This document shows positions 1-9,190 of a stretch of 64,000 nucleotides of DNA, piece after piece (within the stretch, counting starts at the first letter, position 1; every line of letters begins with the position of its first letter). The DNA comes from Acholeplasmataceae bacterium (GTDB taxonomy: Bacteria > Bacillota_I > Bacilli_A > Acholeplasmatales > Acholeplasmataceae), in NCBI GenBank assembly GCA_030603805.1, contig JAUVXD010000002.1, forward strand, positions 1 through 64,000. The letters run 5' to 3'. Below the pieces are notes generated by a model, which was not told the DNA's origin, did not search any database, and was given only the letters and a program-made list of their open reading frames with translations. A program made the translations under genes and the position numbers.

Positions 1-49
1 AAGGGGCTGTAACGAAATAAAAAGATAAACAGCCTTAATAACAAAAAAG

Positions 50-76
50 CCACTCTGGAAGCCAGGGTGGTTTTTT
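50..76 (+). terminator. Hairpin plus T-run at the IS left end
   Basis: A 9-bp stem (50-58 with 62-70, one G.U pair) with loop AAG is followed by six T. This is an intrinsic-terminator shape located before the transposase gene. It would stop transcripts entering the IS from outside, a known protective arrangement in insertion sequences. That role is inferred here. Confidence 0.7.
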
Positions 77-84
77 GGTATAAT
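76..84 (+). promoter_or_regulatory. Extended -10 promoter of the transposase
   Basis: TGGTATAAT is an extended -10 element (TG-N-TATAAT). No good -35 is seen because the terminator stem occupies that spacer. Transcription would begin at about base 91, which is the A of the transposase ATG, so the mRNA is probably leaderless. No Shine-Dalgarno sequence precedes the ATG. Confidence 0.6.
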
Positions 85-90
85 TGAAGT

Positions 91-1593
91 ATGCAAAAAC
101 CCAATTATTTACAAGAATATTTTAACCCAAAACAGTTAAAATTACCACTATCTTTTGATATAAAAATACCATTTGATAGTGAAGCACGAACATTTGACGA
201 AGTATTTAGGAGAATCGACTTAGAAAAATACTTAGTACGAAAGCCTACTAGAGGAAGAAATCCGTACAATCCAGTTAACATGCTCAAATTGATACTGTTT
301 TGTCAGATGGAAAACATCACGAGTTTAAGGGATATGGCAAAAGCTGCACAACATGACATTAGGATTATGTGGCTCGCCGATGAACTCAAGCCCTCCCATC
401 AAACGATTAGTGAGTTTATCAAACATCATTTAAAGGAAAACATAGAAACGCTCTTCTACGATTTGAATCAATACATTGTGGATAAAGAAAAGATTGATAC
501 AGAGAGGCTCTATATCGATGGCACCAAGATTGAAGCGAACGCGAATAAATACAAGTTCGTCTGGAAAGGTTCTATTGAAAAGTTTAGAGATAAGCTCTAT
601 CAAAAGATAACCAAACAAATCGAAAAGCTCAATGAACATTATGTGGAGATGGGCATCTTTTTTCCGATGTATGAGACTTATAATCTAGAGTATTTGAAGC
701 GTATATTTGATTTCTTAGATCAGGAAGTGACAAAGTCTTTAGTCTCCTTTGTACAAGGGAAAGGGACAAGAAAAACACCCTTACAAAGGGATTATGAAAA
801 GATATCTGAATATTATACGAAACTCTTTGAATACAATCGGTATATCGATATCATCGGAGCAGATAGAAACTCATGTGCAAGAACGGACCATGACGCAACC
901 TTCATGCACATGAAAGAAGACTACATGAGAAATGGCCAATTAAAAGCAGGATACAATGTGCAAATTGGGGTATCTGATGAATACATCCTCCACTTAGATA
1001 TTTTTCAAGACCGAAGCGATTATCAAACCTTCATCCCCTTTCTTGAAGGGTATCATCAAAGAGTGGGTATCTATCCGAAGTATCCAGTCGCAGATGCTGG
1101 ATATGGTGGACTTAAGAACTATCGATATCTAAAGATCAATAACATGGAACTTTATCAAAAATATACCATGTACAGCAAAGAGACAAACGATAAGAAGTAT
1201 GCAAGTGATCCCAAGAGACCCATCAACTTTAGAAAAGATGAAAAGGGGAACTTCTACGATGAAAACGGAGAAAAACTTAACTTCTTATGGCATAGCAAGA
1301 AGGGTCATGACGTCTATGAGGTACCAAGTACCAAACGCAGAGTTGACATCAATGAAGAACTTTGGGCATTTCAAAAAGAGGTCAAAGAAAATCTCACATC
1401 AGAACTTGGCATTGAACTTAGAATACAACGTTCGATTCAGGTTGAGGGTGCCTTTGGCATCATCAAAGAACAGATGGGATTTAGAAGATTCAAGCGTCGT
1501 GGTATTCAAAACGTGAAGTTTGAGTTTATGCTCGTCGCAATCGGTTATAATTTAGCTAAACTTCATAGCAAAAAATATCGTATCGTACAATAA
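91..1593 (+). CDS. IS1182-family transposase
   Basis: This 500-residue DDE transposase catalyses cut-and-paste movement of the surrounding IS. The N-terminal part (about residues 15-130) has the DUF772-like helical region with the motif RNPYNPVNMLKLILF and a helix-turn-helix-like stretch near SHQTISEF. The first catalytic Asp is in LYIDGTKIEANANKY (about 140-155). The second is in the region YPVADAGYGGLKNY (about 330). The C-terminal acidic residue is probably in RSIQVEGAFGIIKEQMGFRRF (about 455-475), a hallmark of IS5/IS1182 enzymes. The length is normal for IS1182 (about 500). The start is the ATG at 91, chosen because the ORF and the -10 box allow nothing upstream; it has no ribosome-binding site. 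Confidence 0.92.
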   Translation: MQKPNYLQEYFNPKQLKLPLSFDIKIPFDSEARTFDEVFRRIDLEKYLVRKPTRGRNPYNPVNMLKLILFCQMENITSLRDMAKAAQHDIRIMWLADELKPSHQTISEFIKHHLKENIETLFYDLNQYIVDKEKIDTERLYIDGTKIEANANKYKFVWKGSIEKFRDKLYQKITKQIEKLNEHYVEMGIFFPMYETYNLEYLKRIFDFLDQEVTKSLVSFVQGKGTRKTPLQRDYEKISEYYTKLFEYNRYIDIIGADRNSCARTDHDATFMHMKEDYMRNGQLKAGYNVQIGVSDEYILHLDIFQDRSDYQTFIPFLEGYHQRVGIYPKYPVADAGYGGLKNYRYLKINNMELYQKYTMYSKETNDKKYASDPKRPINFRKDEKGNFYDENGEKLNFLWHSKKGHDVYEVPSTKRRVDINEELWAFQKEVKENLTSELGIELRIQRSIQVEGAFGIIKEQMGFRRFKRRGIQNVKFEFMLVAIGYNLAKLHSKKYRIVQ

Positions 1594-1691
1594 TTATCCA
1601 CTGGAAAACTATGAATTCTATATGAATTCCTTTTAAACATGTTCAAAAATGGGTGTTTTCGATGATTTATCCACAAGAAGAGTAATGGATG

Positions 1692-1755
1692 AAAGAAAAA
1701 AGGACTGTTAAGTCCATGAAGAAAATTAAATCTTCATTTCGTTACAGTCCCTTTT
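1692..1755 (-). terminator. Terminator-like palindrome in the IS right end
   Basis: The arms GGACTGT (1702-1708) and ACAGTCC (1744-1750) pair around an inner hairpin (atgaaga/tcttcat, about 1716-1738). On the minus strand the outer stem is followed by TTTTTTC. This is the first terminator-like structure after the LacI gene, which ends at 1773, so the IS end probably terminates the sugar operon. On the plus strand the tail is shorter (CTTTTG) and could weakly end the transposase transcript. Confidence 0.55.
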
Positions 1756-1772
1756 GCTATTAAAGGTTCAAA

Positions 1773-2810
1773 TCAAATTGTCAGTTTCTGTGTACTTCCT
1801 CTAACAATTAACTTAGACTTAACCACCTTAGAATCAGTACTTCTCGTATTTGCTAAAATATCTTTCATAATCAAATTCGCTGCAATCTCTCCCTTTTTAG
1901 AGATAAATTGTCTAATGGTTGTCAACCCAGGAGATGTAAAGCTTGCTGCTTGAATATCATCAAATCCTACAATAGATAACCTATCAGGAATCTTAATACC
2001 CCCATCTTGACATGCTTTCATAATGCCAAGTGCAACAATATCTGCATCCACCACAAGTGCTGTTAAATCTAATCCTTCTTTAATAAACTGTTCTCCAAGC
2101 TTTAATCCACCTTCAAAAGTTGTTAAAGTCTCAAAGACACAATCATTATTAATCTTTAAATTCGCTTCTAACATGGCTTTGCCATAACCGACATACCGAT
2201 TATTATGAATCGGAGATTCTTTAATAGATCCCCCAACAAACCCTATTTTTTTATGTCCTAAACCAATGAGATGTTTTGTTGCTAAGTATGAGCCTTCTGC
2301 ATCATCAGTATTGACTGAGTGAAAGTCATTGGCATAACTTTCATAAACGTCAGTTAGGACGGTTGGAATATTTAAATCTTTAACTTCTTCATAAATATCT
2401 GTTGGATATGATCCAAGTAAAATAATTCCATCAAGACCTCTACTTTTAATCCAGTTTTTATATTTCCCCTTTACTTGAATACCTGAAAGTAAGATGTCAT
2501 AGCCATATGATGCAATCACCTTATGGATTTCACCTAAATATTCAGAAAAGAATGGATTAGTTTCAAGTAATGTTCCTGTTGTATCTGATGGCGCAATCAA
2601 AGGCAAGGTCACACCAATCAGCTTGGTTTGACCATTGGATAATGATCTTGCATTAATTGATGGAATATAGTCTAATTCAGCCATGATTTGTCTCACATGC
2701 TCTTTGGTCTTTTCAGAGACCTTATTCACATCATTAATCACATAAGATACGGTTGCTGTTGAAACACCTGCAAGACGTGCAATTTCTGCGATATTGGTTT
2801 TTTTAGCCAC
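1773..2810 (-). CDS. LacI/GalR-family transcriptional regulator
   Basis: This is a 345-residue DNA-binding regulator, the last gene of the sugar operon and its likely controller. The N-terminal helix-turn-helix reads NIAEIARLAGVSTATVSYVIN, followed by the hinge region with NARSLSNGQT. The rest is a periplasmic-binding-protein-like effector domain, with FDDIQAA and TTIRQF motifs near the C-terminus as in LacI family members. I chose the GTG at 2810, giving MAKKTNIAEIA, because an AAAAGAG stretch lies about 9 bases upstream. A TTG at 2819 is the alternative. The gene follows pgmB by about 37 bp. The probable operators are the two TTAATCGGTTAA sites at 19234 and 19300. The effector is unknown, perhaps a glucosyl disaccharide. 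Confidence 0.9.
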   Translation of the reverse strand: MAKKTNIAEIARLAGVSTATVSYVINDVNKVSEKTKEHVRQIMAELDYIPSINARSLSNGQTKLIGVTLPLIAPSDTTGTLLETNPFFSEYLGEIHKVIASYGYDILLSGIQVKGKYKNWIKSRGLDGIILLGSYPTDIYEEVKDLNIPTVLTDVYESYANDFHSVNTDDAEGSYLATKHLIGLGHKKIGFVGGSIKESPIHNNRYVGYGKAMLEANLKINNDCVFETLTTFEGGLKLGEQFIKEGLDLTALVVDADIVALGIMKACQDGGIKIPDRLSIVGFDDIQAASFTSPGLTTIRQFISKKGEIAANLIMKDILANTRSTDSKVVKSKLIVRGSTQKLTI

Positions 2811-2847
2811 AAAGCTCAACTCTTTTCGCTTTTAGTTTATGATACAC

Positions 2848-3480
2848 CTAAATAAGATTTAATATGTCTCTTAAGTCATTGATTTTATAATCTGCAAGAT
2901 TCGATTTTCTTGCATCTTCAATCGCAATTGCAAGCATGCCACAAGCTTTAGCTGCTTCAATACCTGCAACAGCATCTTCAACCACTGCACAGTGATTGCT
3001 TGAAATCCCTAATTTTTCAGCTGCCTTAACAAAGATTTCAGGATCCGGTTTTGAATGGATGATATCGTTGCCATCAGCAATCACATCAAAAAGCTCAAGT
3101 AATCCAATTTGCTTTAAGATGAGTTTTGCATTTTTTGATGATGAACCTATTGCAACCCTGATCCCTTTATCTTTTAAACTCATTAATACTTCTTTAACAT
3201 GGGGAAGTATATCTTTTTTGGATAAACTTTGAAGAAGACTGACGTAGTCCTTATTCTTAGAGGTTGCCATCACTTCTTTTTCTTCTTGACTAAAAAGCTT
3301 AGAAGATTTTTCTAAGATAATCTCTAAGGATGCCATTCTAGAGACACCTCTCAGTCTATGATTGATTTCATGATTAAACTCAATATCGTGTGCATCTGCC
3401 ATCTTTTTCCATGCTTGATAATGAAGTTCATCGGTTGAGACAATCACACCATCTAAATCAAAAATCACTGCTTTAATCAT
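2848..3480 (-). CDS. pgmB: beta-phosphoglucomutase (HAD superfamily)
   Basis: This 210-residue enzyme converts beta-glucose 1-phosphate, the product of inverting GH65 phosphorylases, to glucose 6-phosphate in the cytoplasm. The HAD motif I is FDLDGVIVST (residues 7-16; nucleophile Asp and acid/base Asp two apart). The cap domain follows with LRGVSR, typical of beta-PGM (RLKGVSR). Motif II is IGSSS (about 113), and the motif III region is GNDIIHSKPDPEIF with Lys. Motif IV is VVEDAVAGIEAA. The length is normal (about 215-220). The gene starts 5 bp after the stop of the second GH65 gene, which fits the pathway order exactly. Confidence 0.95.
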   Translation of the reverse strand: MIKAVIFDLDGVIVSTDELHYQAWKKMADAHDIEFNHEINHRLRGVSRMASLEIILEKSSKLFSQEEKEVMATSKNKDYVSLLQSLSKKDILPHVKEVLMSLKDKGIRVAIGSSSKNAKLILKQIGLLELFDVIADGNDIIHSKPDPEIFVKAAEKLGISSNHCAVVEDAVAGIEAAKACGMLAIAIEDARKSNLADYKINDLRDILNLI

Positions 3481-3485
3481 AGTCC

Positions 3486-5645
3486 TTAAATCTCCTTCAT
3501 GTCATAATGATCTTTTGTAAGATTAATTTGATATTGTTTACCCAAGTGTTTAATCTTAAAAGACATTTTTTTAAATGATTCTGGTAATCTTGGTTCAAGT
3601 TCTAGTATATCACCAATCTTTAAACCTGCAAAACCATAAATCGCGGTCATATATGCGCCACCGGATGCTGCTGGGTGCGTACCTCCAATATAGATTTTCC
3701 CTGCGTATGTCTTAGACTCACCGGTGATATCTATGGTTGCTGATTTCATAAAAAGTGGGTAAGCATACTCAGGCTTTCCAATATGACAGGCAATCAGTGC
3801 ATACATACTTGATGATAAGGAAGATCCATGCTCAGTTAATGGTTCATAATAATGAAAGTTTTTTTCATGTATCTCTTTTTCATAATCATTTTTAAACAAA
3901 TAAAGCATGGTAATGACATCTGCCTGTTTGATGATTTTGGTATCTCCTGCAAGACCTGACCCTCCTAAATATTCATTGGGGTGTAGTTTTTGTTTTAAAA
4001 GTTCATCTTTAGAGATATCTTTAAGTCGATTATAGCCATCAAATTGTTCAATGAGATGATCTTTATCCACCTCTTTTAAATAAACCTTATGAACAAGATC
4101 TTTAATTAAAGAAAGTTCTTTGTAAAAATCTATTTTTTTAACTAGGTTATAGAAAAACATGTTTTTATCATCTTTAAACTGTTTTTCATACTGAATGACG
4201 GTCTCAAAGACCATGGAGACAAGTTTATTGGTAAATGCATTATTAGAAACTCTTTCGTGATACTCATCTGGACCTAAAACATCCAGGATTTCAAACCGGT
4301 CTAGCAAAAGATTATATCTACCATAACTTAAATAAAATCTTGCAACTTCTAAGATGAGTTCTAAAGCACCCTCCATTAAGATTTCATCATCTTTTGTTCG
4401 ATCAATATAAGATTTGATCGCATAAACGATATCTCCAGAAATATGAACTTGTTTGTCTTTAAAATAAGTTCTAACAGGTCGATTGGTAAAGACATCGGTG
4501 ACATTATAATCAGTACATGCATCAAACCCATTTTCTTGAGACTCCCATGCATAAAATGCACCTTGATAGCCATAACTCTTAGCTTTTTCTTTGGCACCTT
4601 TTAATCCTGATATTCTATATTTGATAATGGATTTTGCACTATTTAAGTCCGTATTTAAATAAAAGGGTAACATGAAGATCTCTGTATCCCAAAAAATGGC
4701 ACCTTTATAGGTTTGTCCTGAAATCCCTCTCGCAGGAATTGATGAATTCTTACTCAATCTAGGGGATAGGATCAAAAGATGGTAAATAGAATATCTTAAG
4801 GCAAGCTGAGCGAAATCATCACCAACGATTTCTACATCTGCATCATCCCACATCGATCTCCATATGTTTTTTTGATCCACATAAGCTTGATTAAAACCTA
4901 AAGTAACCATATCATTCATTTCAGCTTCAATCACTGCTTTAGTTTCATCAACACCTATATAAGCATACTGATAAAACTGATAGATTTCTTTTGCCTTTGC
5001 ATCAAACTGATAAACTTCTAGCATCTTTTGATCATCTTCTTGATAGGATGCTTTGAAGTTATGGCTATTAGTCACTTTTTTAGCTGTTGAAATGATTTGC
5101 CCTTTTTCATGGGTTTTACCAAAGACATATAAAGACCCATCGACCTCTTTTATGACATCTTCTAAATGAGGACCGTGCAAATCCCAAACATTTAAATCAA
5201 TTCCTGTTTTTAAGGTCAAAGATATATCCTGATTTGTCTCTATCTGATAGACTCCAAATATCCTTCTTTTTCCAGATGCACAAATAAATCTCTTGGATGT
5301 AATTAAAACCTCAACACCTTCATCATCAAATAAAGTTTTTCTTGTATATAACCCTGCGGATATATCTAAAATTTGTTCGTGAGAGATGATTTTACTTTTA
5401 AAGACATCTAGACTGCTAGATCCCTGATAAAGCCTTGTATAAAGCGGATTAAAGGCGTTGACTGGTTCTCTCCACCCCTGTCCTACTTGATCATAGATAA
5501 AAGGTAGGTGGCAAGCAACCATCTCAGCTTTACCAAACTCATCTAGGGTTCCTCTAACACCTAAATTTAAGTGTCCAATTAAAAACTTATTCCCATAATG
5601 AGCGATTTTATTGATGTCAAAACCTTCTTCTTTAATGTGCCACAT
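3486..5645 (-). CDS. GH65 glycoside phosphorylase (second copy)
   Basis: This 719-residue cytoplasmic enzyme of the maltose/kojibiose/trehalose phosphorylase family splits an alpha-glucosyl disaccharide with phosphate, inverting to beta-glucose 1-phosphate. The N-terminal super-beta-sandwich is followed by an alpha/alpha barrel with FWDTEIFMLPF and the motif LGPDEYHERVSNNAFTN. The probable catalytic acid is Glu461 in that motif. Near the C-terminus is GGTHPAASGGAYMTAIYGFAGL, the phosphate-site region. Its start overlaps the end of the first GH65 gene by 14 bp, and pgmB follows after 5 bp. It differs widely from the first copy, so the two probably have different acceptor specificities. The substrate cannot be read from sequence alone; GPDEYH is common in kojibiose- and trehalose-type members. 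Confidence 0.9.
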   Translation of the reverse strand: MWHIKEEGFDINKIAHYGNKFLIGHLNLGVRGTLDEFGKAEMVACHLPFIYDQVGQGWREPVNAFNPLYTRLYQGSSSLDVFKSKIISHEQILDISAGLYTRKTLFDDEGVEVLITSKRFICASGKRRIFGVYQIETNQDISLTLKTGIDLNVWDLHGPHLEDVIKEVDGSLYVFGKTHEKGQIISTAKKVTNSHNFKASYQEDDQKMLEVYQFDAKAKEIYQFYQYAYIGVDETKAVIEAEMNDMVTLGFNQAYVDQKNIWRSMWDDADVEIVGDDFAQLALRYSIYHLLILSPRLSKNSSIPARGISGQTYKGAIFWDTEIFMLPFYLNTDLNSAKSIIKYRISGLKGAKEKAKSYGYQGAFYAWESQENGFDACTDYNVTDVFTNRPVRTYFKDKQVHISGDIVYAIKSYIDRTKDDEILMEGALELILEVARFYLSYGRYNLLLDRFEILDVLGPDEYHERVSNNAFTNKLVSMVFETVIQYEKQFKDDKNMFFYNLVKKIDFYKELSLIKDLVHKVYLKEVDKDHLIEQFDGYNRLKDISKDELLKQKLHPNEYLGGSGLAGDTKIIKQADVITMLYLFKNDYEKEIHEKNFHYYEPLTEHGSSLSSSMYALIACHIGKPEYAYPLFMKSATIDITGESKTYAGKIYIGGTHPAASGGAYMTAIYGFAGLKIGDILELEPRLPESFKKMSFKIKHLGKQYQINLTKDHYDMKEI

Positions 5646-7878
5646 GAATGGTTGTTATTCCTTTTTCTAAGTGATAGGTTTGATTATATATCATGATATC
5701 TTCTTTTAAATCACGGTCTAGTGTCAGTTTAATTTCATGCTTTGTAACAAAAACTTTAATGTTTGATCCAAAGTAATGGAAATTAAACTGATAAGAAGTC
5801 CAGTACTCTGGACAATAAGGAGCAAGCTTTAAAATATTTCCATCACTTCTGAGGCCACCAAAGCCATATACGATATTCACCCAAGCTGCTGCAATCGATG
5901 TTAGGTGAAGTCCTTCTTTGGTGTTTCGATTATAATCATCTAAATCCATACGTGTTGCAAATCCAAAAAAATCGACAGCCTCTTTCATATACCCAAGTTC
6001 CGCAGCCAAGATAGAATGGATCGAAGGGGATAGTGAGGATTCATGAATGGTTTTAGGTTCATAATAATCATAATTTGCCTTTTTAGTTTCTAAATCAAAT
6101 CGTTGATTATATAAAAACATAAACATTAAGACATCAGGTTGTTTGATCATATCATTGCGATAGATTCGATCATAACTCCAGTGACTATAAAGTGGAAAAT
6201 CTGTGACAGGTATTTGATGAATATCGATATGAGGTAAATCATGAAATCCTTCATGTTGTTCATAGATTTTAGTTTTTTCATCATAAGGCAAATACATTTT
6301 TTGAATTTGATCTTTCATCAATTCGATCTCATCTATAGATAAATCTAAAGCTTTAACGGTTTCTTGAATTTTTGGATGATAGTGATAGTTCTCAAAAACA
6401 TCTATCATATACTTCATAGATTCTCTACCCAATAAATTCGTATAACAATTATGATTGACCATCATTTGAAACTCATCAGGTCCCATCACACCATAATATC
6501 CAAACTTGGTTTTGTCGTAATTATACTGACCTCTTGATGAAAAGAATCTTGCAATTTCAACAAGCATTTCAAAACCATAATGAATTAAAAATTCATCATC
6601 TTTCGTGTTTTTCACATAATGCCAAATCGCATAAGCAACAGCACTTGTCGGTTGAAATTGTAAGGAAGCGTGTTGCCATAGGTCACACGCTTCATGACCG
6701 TTTAGGGTTGCAATCGGATAGCATGCCCCCTTGCAATCTAGTTCTTTGGCACGTCTTCTTGCTTGATTTAAAGTGTTATATCTAAACATCAGTAAATTTC
6801 TAGCAGCTTTGGGATTGGTAAAAAGATAAACGGGTAAACAGTAGGTTTCAGAATCCCAAAAGGCATGTCCAGAATAAGCTTCACCGGTTAGACCCTTAGC
6901 TCCGATGTTATTTTCTTCTGAAACACCACGATAAGTATTAACGAGTTGAAATAAACAATAGCGTATGCCTTGTTGATTTTTTAAATCACCTTCGATTAAA
7001 ATATCATTTTGATCATAATAGGCTTGATAAAAAGCTTGATTTGAGGAAAGTGTTTTTTGATAGGATGCTAATTTTAAATGTTTGTCTGCTTGATGAGATA
7101 AATCATCTAAACTTAAGGATTGATTTTTATCAACTAAACAGATGATATCTCTTTCAATCTGGACTGTGTCTGTTAAGTTAAAACTCAAAATTTCTAAATT
7201 CAGTTTATGTTCATAAAATGAATAACTCTGATAGTTTGTGTTCAAGTGAAGCTGATACGATACAAAAAGATTTTGATTTGTGGTGGTATGAGCAAGAGAC
7301 GCCTGTTTTAAAAAGTGATCGACTTGCCAAAATCCAGGTTTCCCCCAATGTTCAGTACCAAAATCAATCCCAAACTGCAGAGAGATTTGTCCCTGGTAAT
7401 TTAAGGGTTTGATTTCAATAGCTTGATGAGATAAAACAGGTGTCTCTATACTAAGTAGTCTTTTGAATTTGATTTCGAAAAGGTCTTTCACTTGATAGCT
7501 TCGAATCATCTCTCCTGTTTTAAAATCTAGACTTCGTTTAAAATTTGATATTTCTTTTGCATTAAATGTATAAAGATCATCTTGAATATAAATTCTTACA
7601 TAAAAGAAATTGGCAGCATTCACCATATAATGCAGTTGATCAGAGATCCCTTTATAATGACTTCTTCGAATATCTTTAGGGACTTCATAAAGACCATTAA
7701 AATAGGTTCCAATGAGACTTTCTTTCTTGTAGCCTTCATCAAAAAATCCTCTAACACCCATATATTCATTAGAAAGTGAAAATAAGGATTCAGATACTAA
7801 AGCTTTAGATTCATGAAATCCATCTTCTATAAGCATCCATGGATGGATTTCTAGATATTGTTGTGCGATTTTTCCCAT
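5632..7878 (-). CDS. GH65 glycoside phosphorylase (first copy)
   Basis: This 748-residue GH65 enzyme has the same fold and chemistry as its neighbour but a distinct active-site sequence. Visible landmarks are AFWDSETYCLPVY (about 345), the catalytic motif GVMGPDEFQMMVNHNCYTN with Glu469 as probable general acid, and KEGLHLTSIAAAWVNIVYGFGGL (about 670), the phosphate-site region as in maltose phosphorylases (HLTS). GPDEF in place of GPDEY marks a different subgroup from the downstream copy. The start ATG at 7878 has GAGGAA 6 bases upstream and lies 17 bp after the ATPase gene. Maltose, nigerose or another alpha-glucoside could be the substrate; I cannot choose. Confidence 0.9.
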   Translation of the reverse strand: MGKIAQQYLEIHPWMLIEDGFHESKALVSESLFSLSNEYMGVRGFFDEGYKKESLIGTYFNGLYEVPKDIRRSHYKGISDQLHYMVNAANFFYVRIYIQDDLYTFNAKEISNFKRSLDFKTGEMIRSYQVKDLFEIKFKRLLSIETPVLSHQAIEIKPLNYQGQISLQFGIDFGTEHWGKPGFWQVDHFLKQASLAHTTTNQNLFVSYQLHLNTNYQSYSFYEHKLNLEILSFNLTDTVQIERDIICLVDKNQSLSLDDLSHQADKHLKLASYQKTLSSNQAFYQAYYDQNDILIEGDLKNQQGIRYCLFQLVNTYRGVSEENNIGAKGLTGEAYSGHAFWDSETYCLPVYLFTNPKAARNLLMFRYNTLNQARRRAKELDCKGACYPIATLNGHEACDLWQHASLQFQPTSAVAYAIWHYVKNTKDDEFLIHYGFEMLVEIARFFSSRGQYNYDKTKFGYYGVMGPDEFQMMVNHNCYTNLLGRESMKYMIDVFENYHYHPKIQETVKALDLSIDEIELMKDQIQKMYLPYDEKTKIYEQHEGFHDLPHIDIHQIPVTDFPLYSHWSYDRIYRNDMIKQPDVLMFMFLYNQRFDLETKKANYDYYEPKTIHESSLSPSIHSILAAELGYMKEAVDFFGFATRMDLDDYNRNTKEGLHLTSIAAAWVNIVYGFGGLRSDGNILKLAPYCPEYWTSYQFNFHYFGSNIKVFVTKHEIKLTLDRDLKEDIMIYNQTYHLEKGITTIHVAH

Positions 7879-7895
7879 ATGATTCCTCGATTTTT

Positions 7896-9182
7896 TTACT
7901 TGATATAACTTAAGTAGGATAAAATATCTTTAAAAGATTTAAGTGTGACATGAGTGTTTTGATGTTTATAAGAAATTTTCATGTCATCTATGATGATATC
8001 TGGATTGATGTCATCATAGATAATGTGATAGCCATAGTTTTTAATTTCTTCAATAACAGAAAGGATGCTTGCATCATTTGAAGTCAAATGAATGACGATA
8101 TTTTTAGAATCATGAAGTCTAATTCTTCGATAAGATTCATCAAATAAGAAGAAATCTTTGGAAAATTCAATCTCAAATTCAGGTGAAACCTGATCATCTT
8201 GATTCACTAGAACGCTTAAATGAAGTCCGAGTGCTTCAAAATGAATCAGTTTATTAGACCCAAAATACTCAACATAACTCAAACGTGCTGGTATGCTATG
8301 TCTTGATTTTTCTTTAACAATCAAAATTTGATCTGCTCGAATTGTAAAATAACCTTGAGTCACCTTTAAATCCTTCAATCTATTTATCCAAGCTAAATCT
8401 ATTTCAAATGGTCTATGATTGAGTTTAAATGTTTGATGATCCATTTGAAACTTAAGGGTATTGGTTTCAAATGGACCAATAAATTCTGAAACTTTTAAAT
8501 GCTGAGGGTCGTGATACATTTGATAAGGTGTTCCTACCTGTAGGATGACGCCTTGATCCATCATCACGATCCGGTCAGCCATCGCCATCGCTTCAATTTG
8601 ATCATGGGTGACATAAATGGAGGTCATCTTCATTTCTTGATGAAGCTTTAAGAGTTCACTTCTCATCTCAACTCGAAGGAGCGCATCCAAATTAGATAAC
8701 GGTTCATCAAATAAAATAAGTTTTCTTTGGTCAATCAGTGCTCTACCTAAAGCAACCCTTTGACGTTCTCCTCCAGAAAGTTGGTGGGGATAACGACCAA
8801 GTTTTTCAAAAAGACCTAAGTCTTTTGCTAAATGTTCTACACGTCTTTTTTTCAGGAGTGCATCCATTTTTTCACTCTGTAATCCAAAAGATAAATTATC
8901 TTCAACCGTAAAATAAGGCAGTAATGCATAATTTTGAAAAACAAAGGAAAGGGCTCTTTCTGAAGGGTCTTTTTCGTTATAAACCTCTCCATGAATCATC
9001 AAATCTCCCTTGGTTAATTCTTCCAATCCAGCAATCATTCTTAAGGTTGTTGTTTTACCACACCCTGATGGACCGACTAAGACCAAAAACTCACCTTCAA
9101 AAATATGAAGCGATAAGTCTTTAACCACGAACTGGTCCTTATGATAGCTTTTATAAACCTTGGAAAGACAGATATGACTCAT
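7896..9182 (-). CDS. Sugar ABC transporter ATPase (MalK/MsmK type)
   Basis: This 428-residue nucleotide-binding subunit energises import by the adjacent fused permease. Walker A is GPSGCGKTTT (about 38-47), the signature is LSGGERQR, Walker B is LILFDEPLSNLD, and the switch His is in YVTHDQIEAMAMADRI. A TOBE-like regulatory domain follows (about 240-350). Typical MalK proteins are about 370 residues, and this one has roughly 70 extra C-terminal residues (NIVIHLTSNDASILSVIEEI onward) that I do not recognise. The start has GGAG 7 bases upstream, and the gene follows the permease by 8 bp. Such ATPases can serve several sugar transporters, but the operon position suggests this one is dedicated. 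Confidence 0.93.
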   Translation of the reverse strand: MSHICLSKVYKSYHKDQFVVKDLSLHIFEGEFLVLVGPSGCGKTTTLRMIAGLEELTKGDLMIHGEVYNEKDPSERALSFVFQNYALLPYFTVEDNLSFGLQSEKMDALLKKRRVEHLAKDLGLFEKLGRYPHQLSGGERQRVALGRALIDQRKLILFDEPLSNLDALLRVEMRSELLKLHQEMKMTSIYVTHDQIEAMAMADRIVMMDQGVILQVGTPYQMYHDPQHLKVSEFIGPFETNTLKFQMDHQTFKLNHRPFEIDLAWINRLKDLKVTQGYFTIRADQILIVKEKSRHSIPARLSYVEYFGSNKLIHFEALGLHLSVLVNQDDQVSPEFEIEFSKDFFLFDESYRRIRLHDSKNIVIHLTSNDASILSVIEEIKNYGYHIIYDDINPDIIIDDMKISYKHQNTHVTLKSFKDILSYLSYIK

Positions 9183-9190
9183 GTATTCTC

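Larger units (their letters stand above)
1..1755 (+). mobile_element. IS1182-like insertion sequence
   Basis: The element carries one transposase and is bounded by terminal inverted repeats. Bases 1-18 match the reverse complement of 1736-1753 at 17 of 18 positions (core gactgtaacgaaat on the right, gctgtaacgaaat on the left). The left end sits exactly at the window edge, so one or two terminal bases and any target duplication on that side are not visible. The family assignment rests on the transposase. Its right end lies only 18 bp from the stop of the LacI-type gene. The ORF is full length, so the copy looks potentially active. Confidence 0.85.

Noticed and set aside
1199-1516. 105-codon ORF inside the transposase
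   Set aside because: It is a frame shadow on the same strand with no start signal and a composition unlike a protein; no IS1182 element is known to need it.
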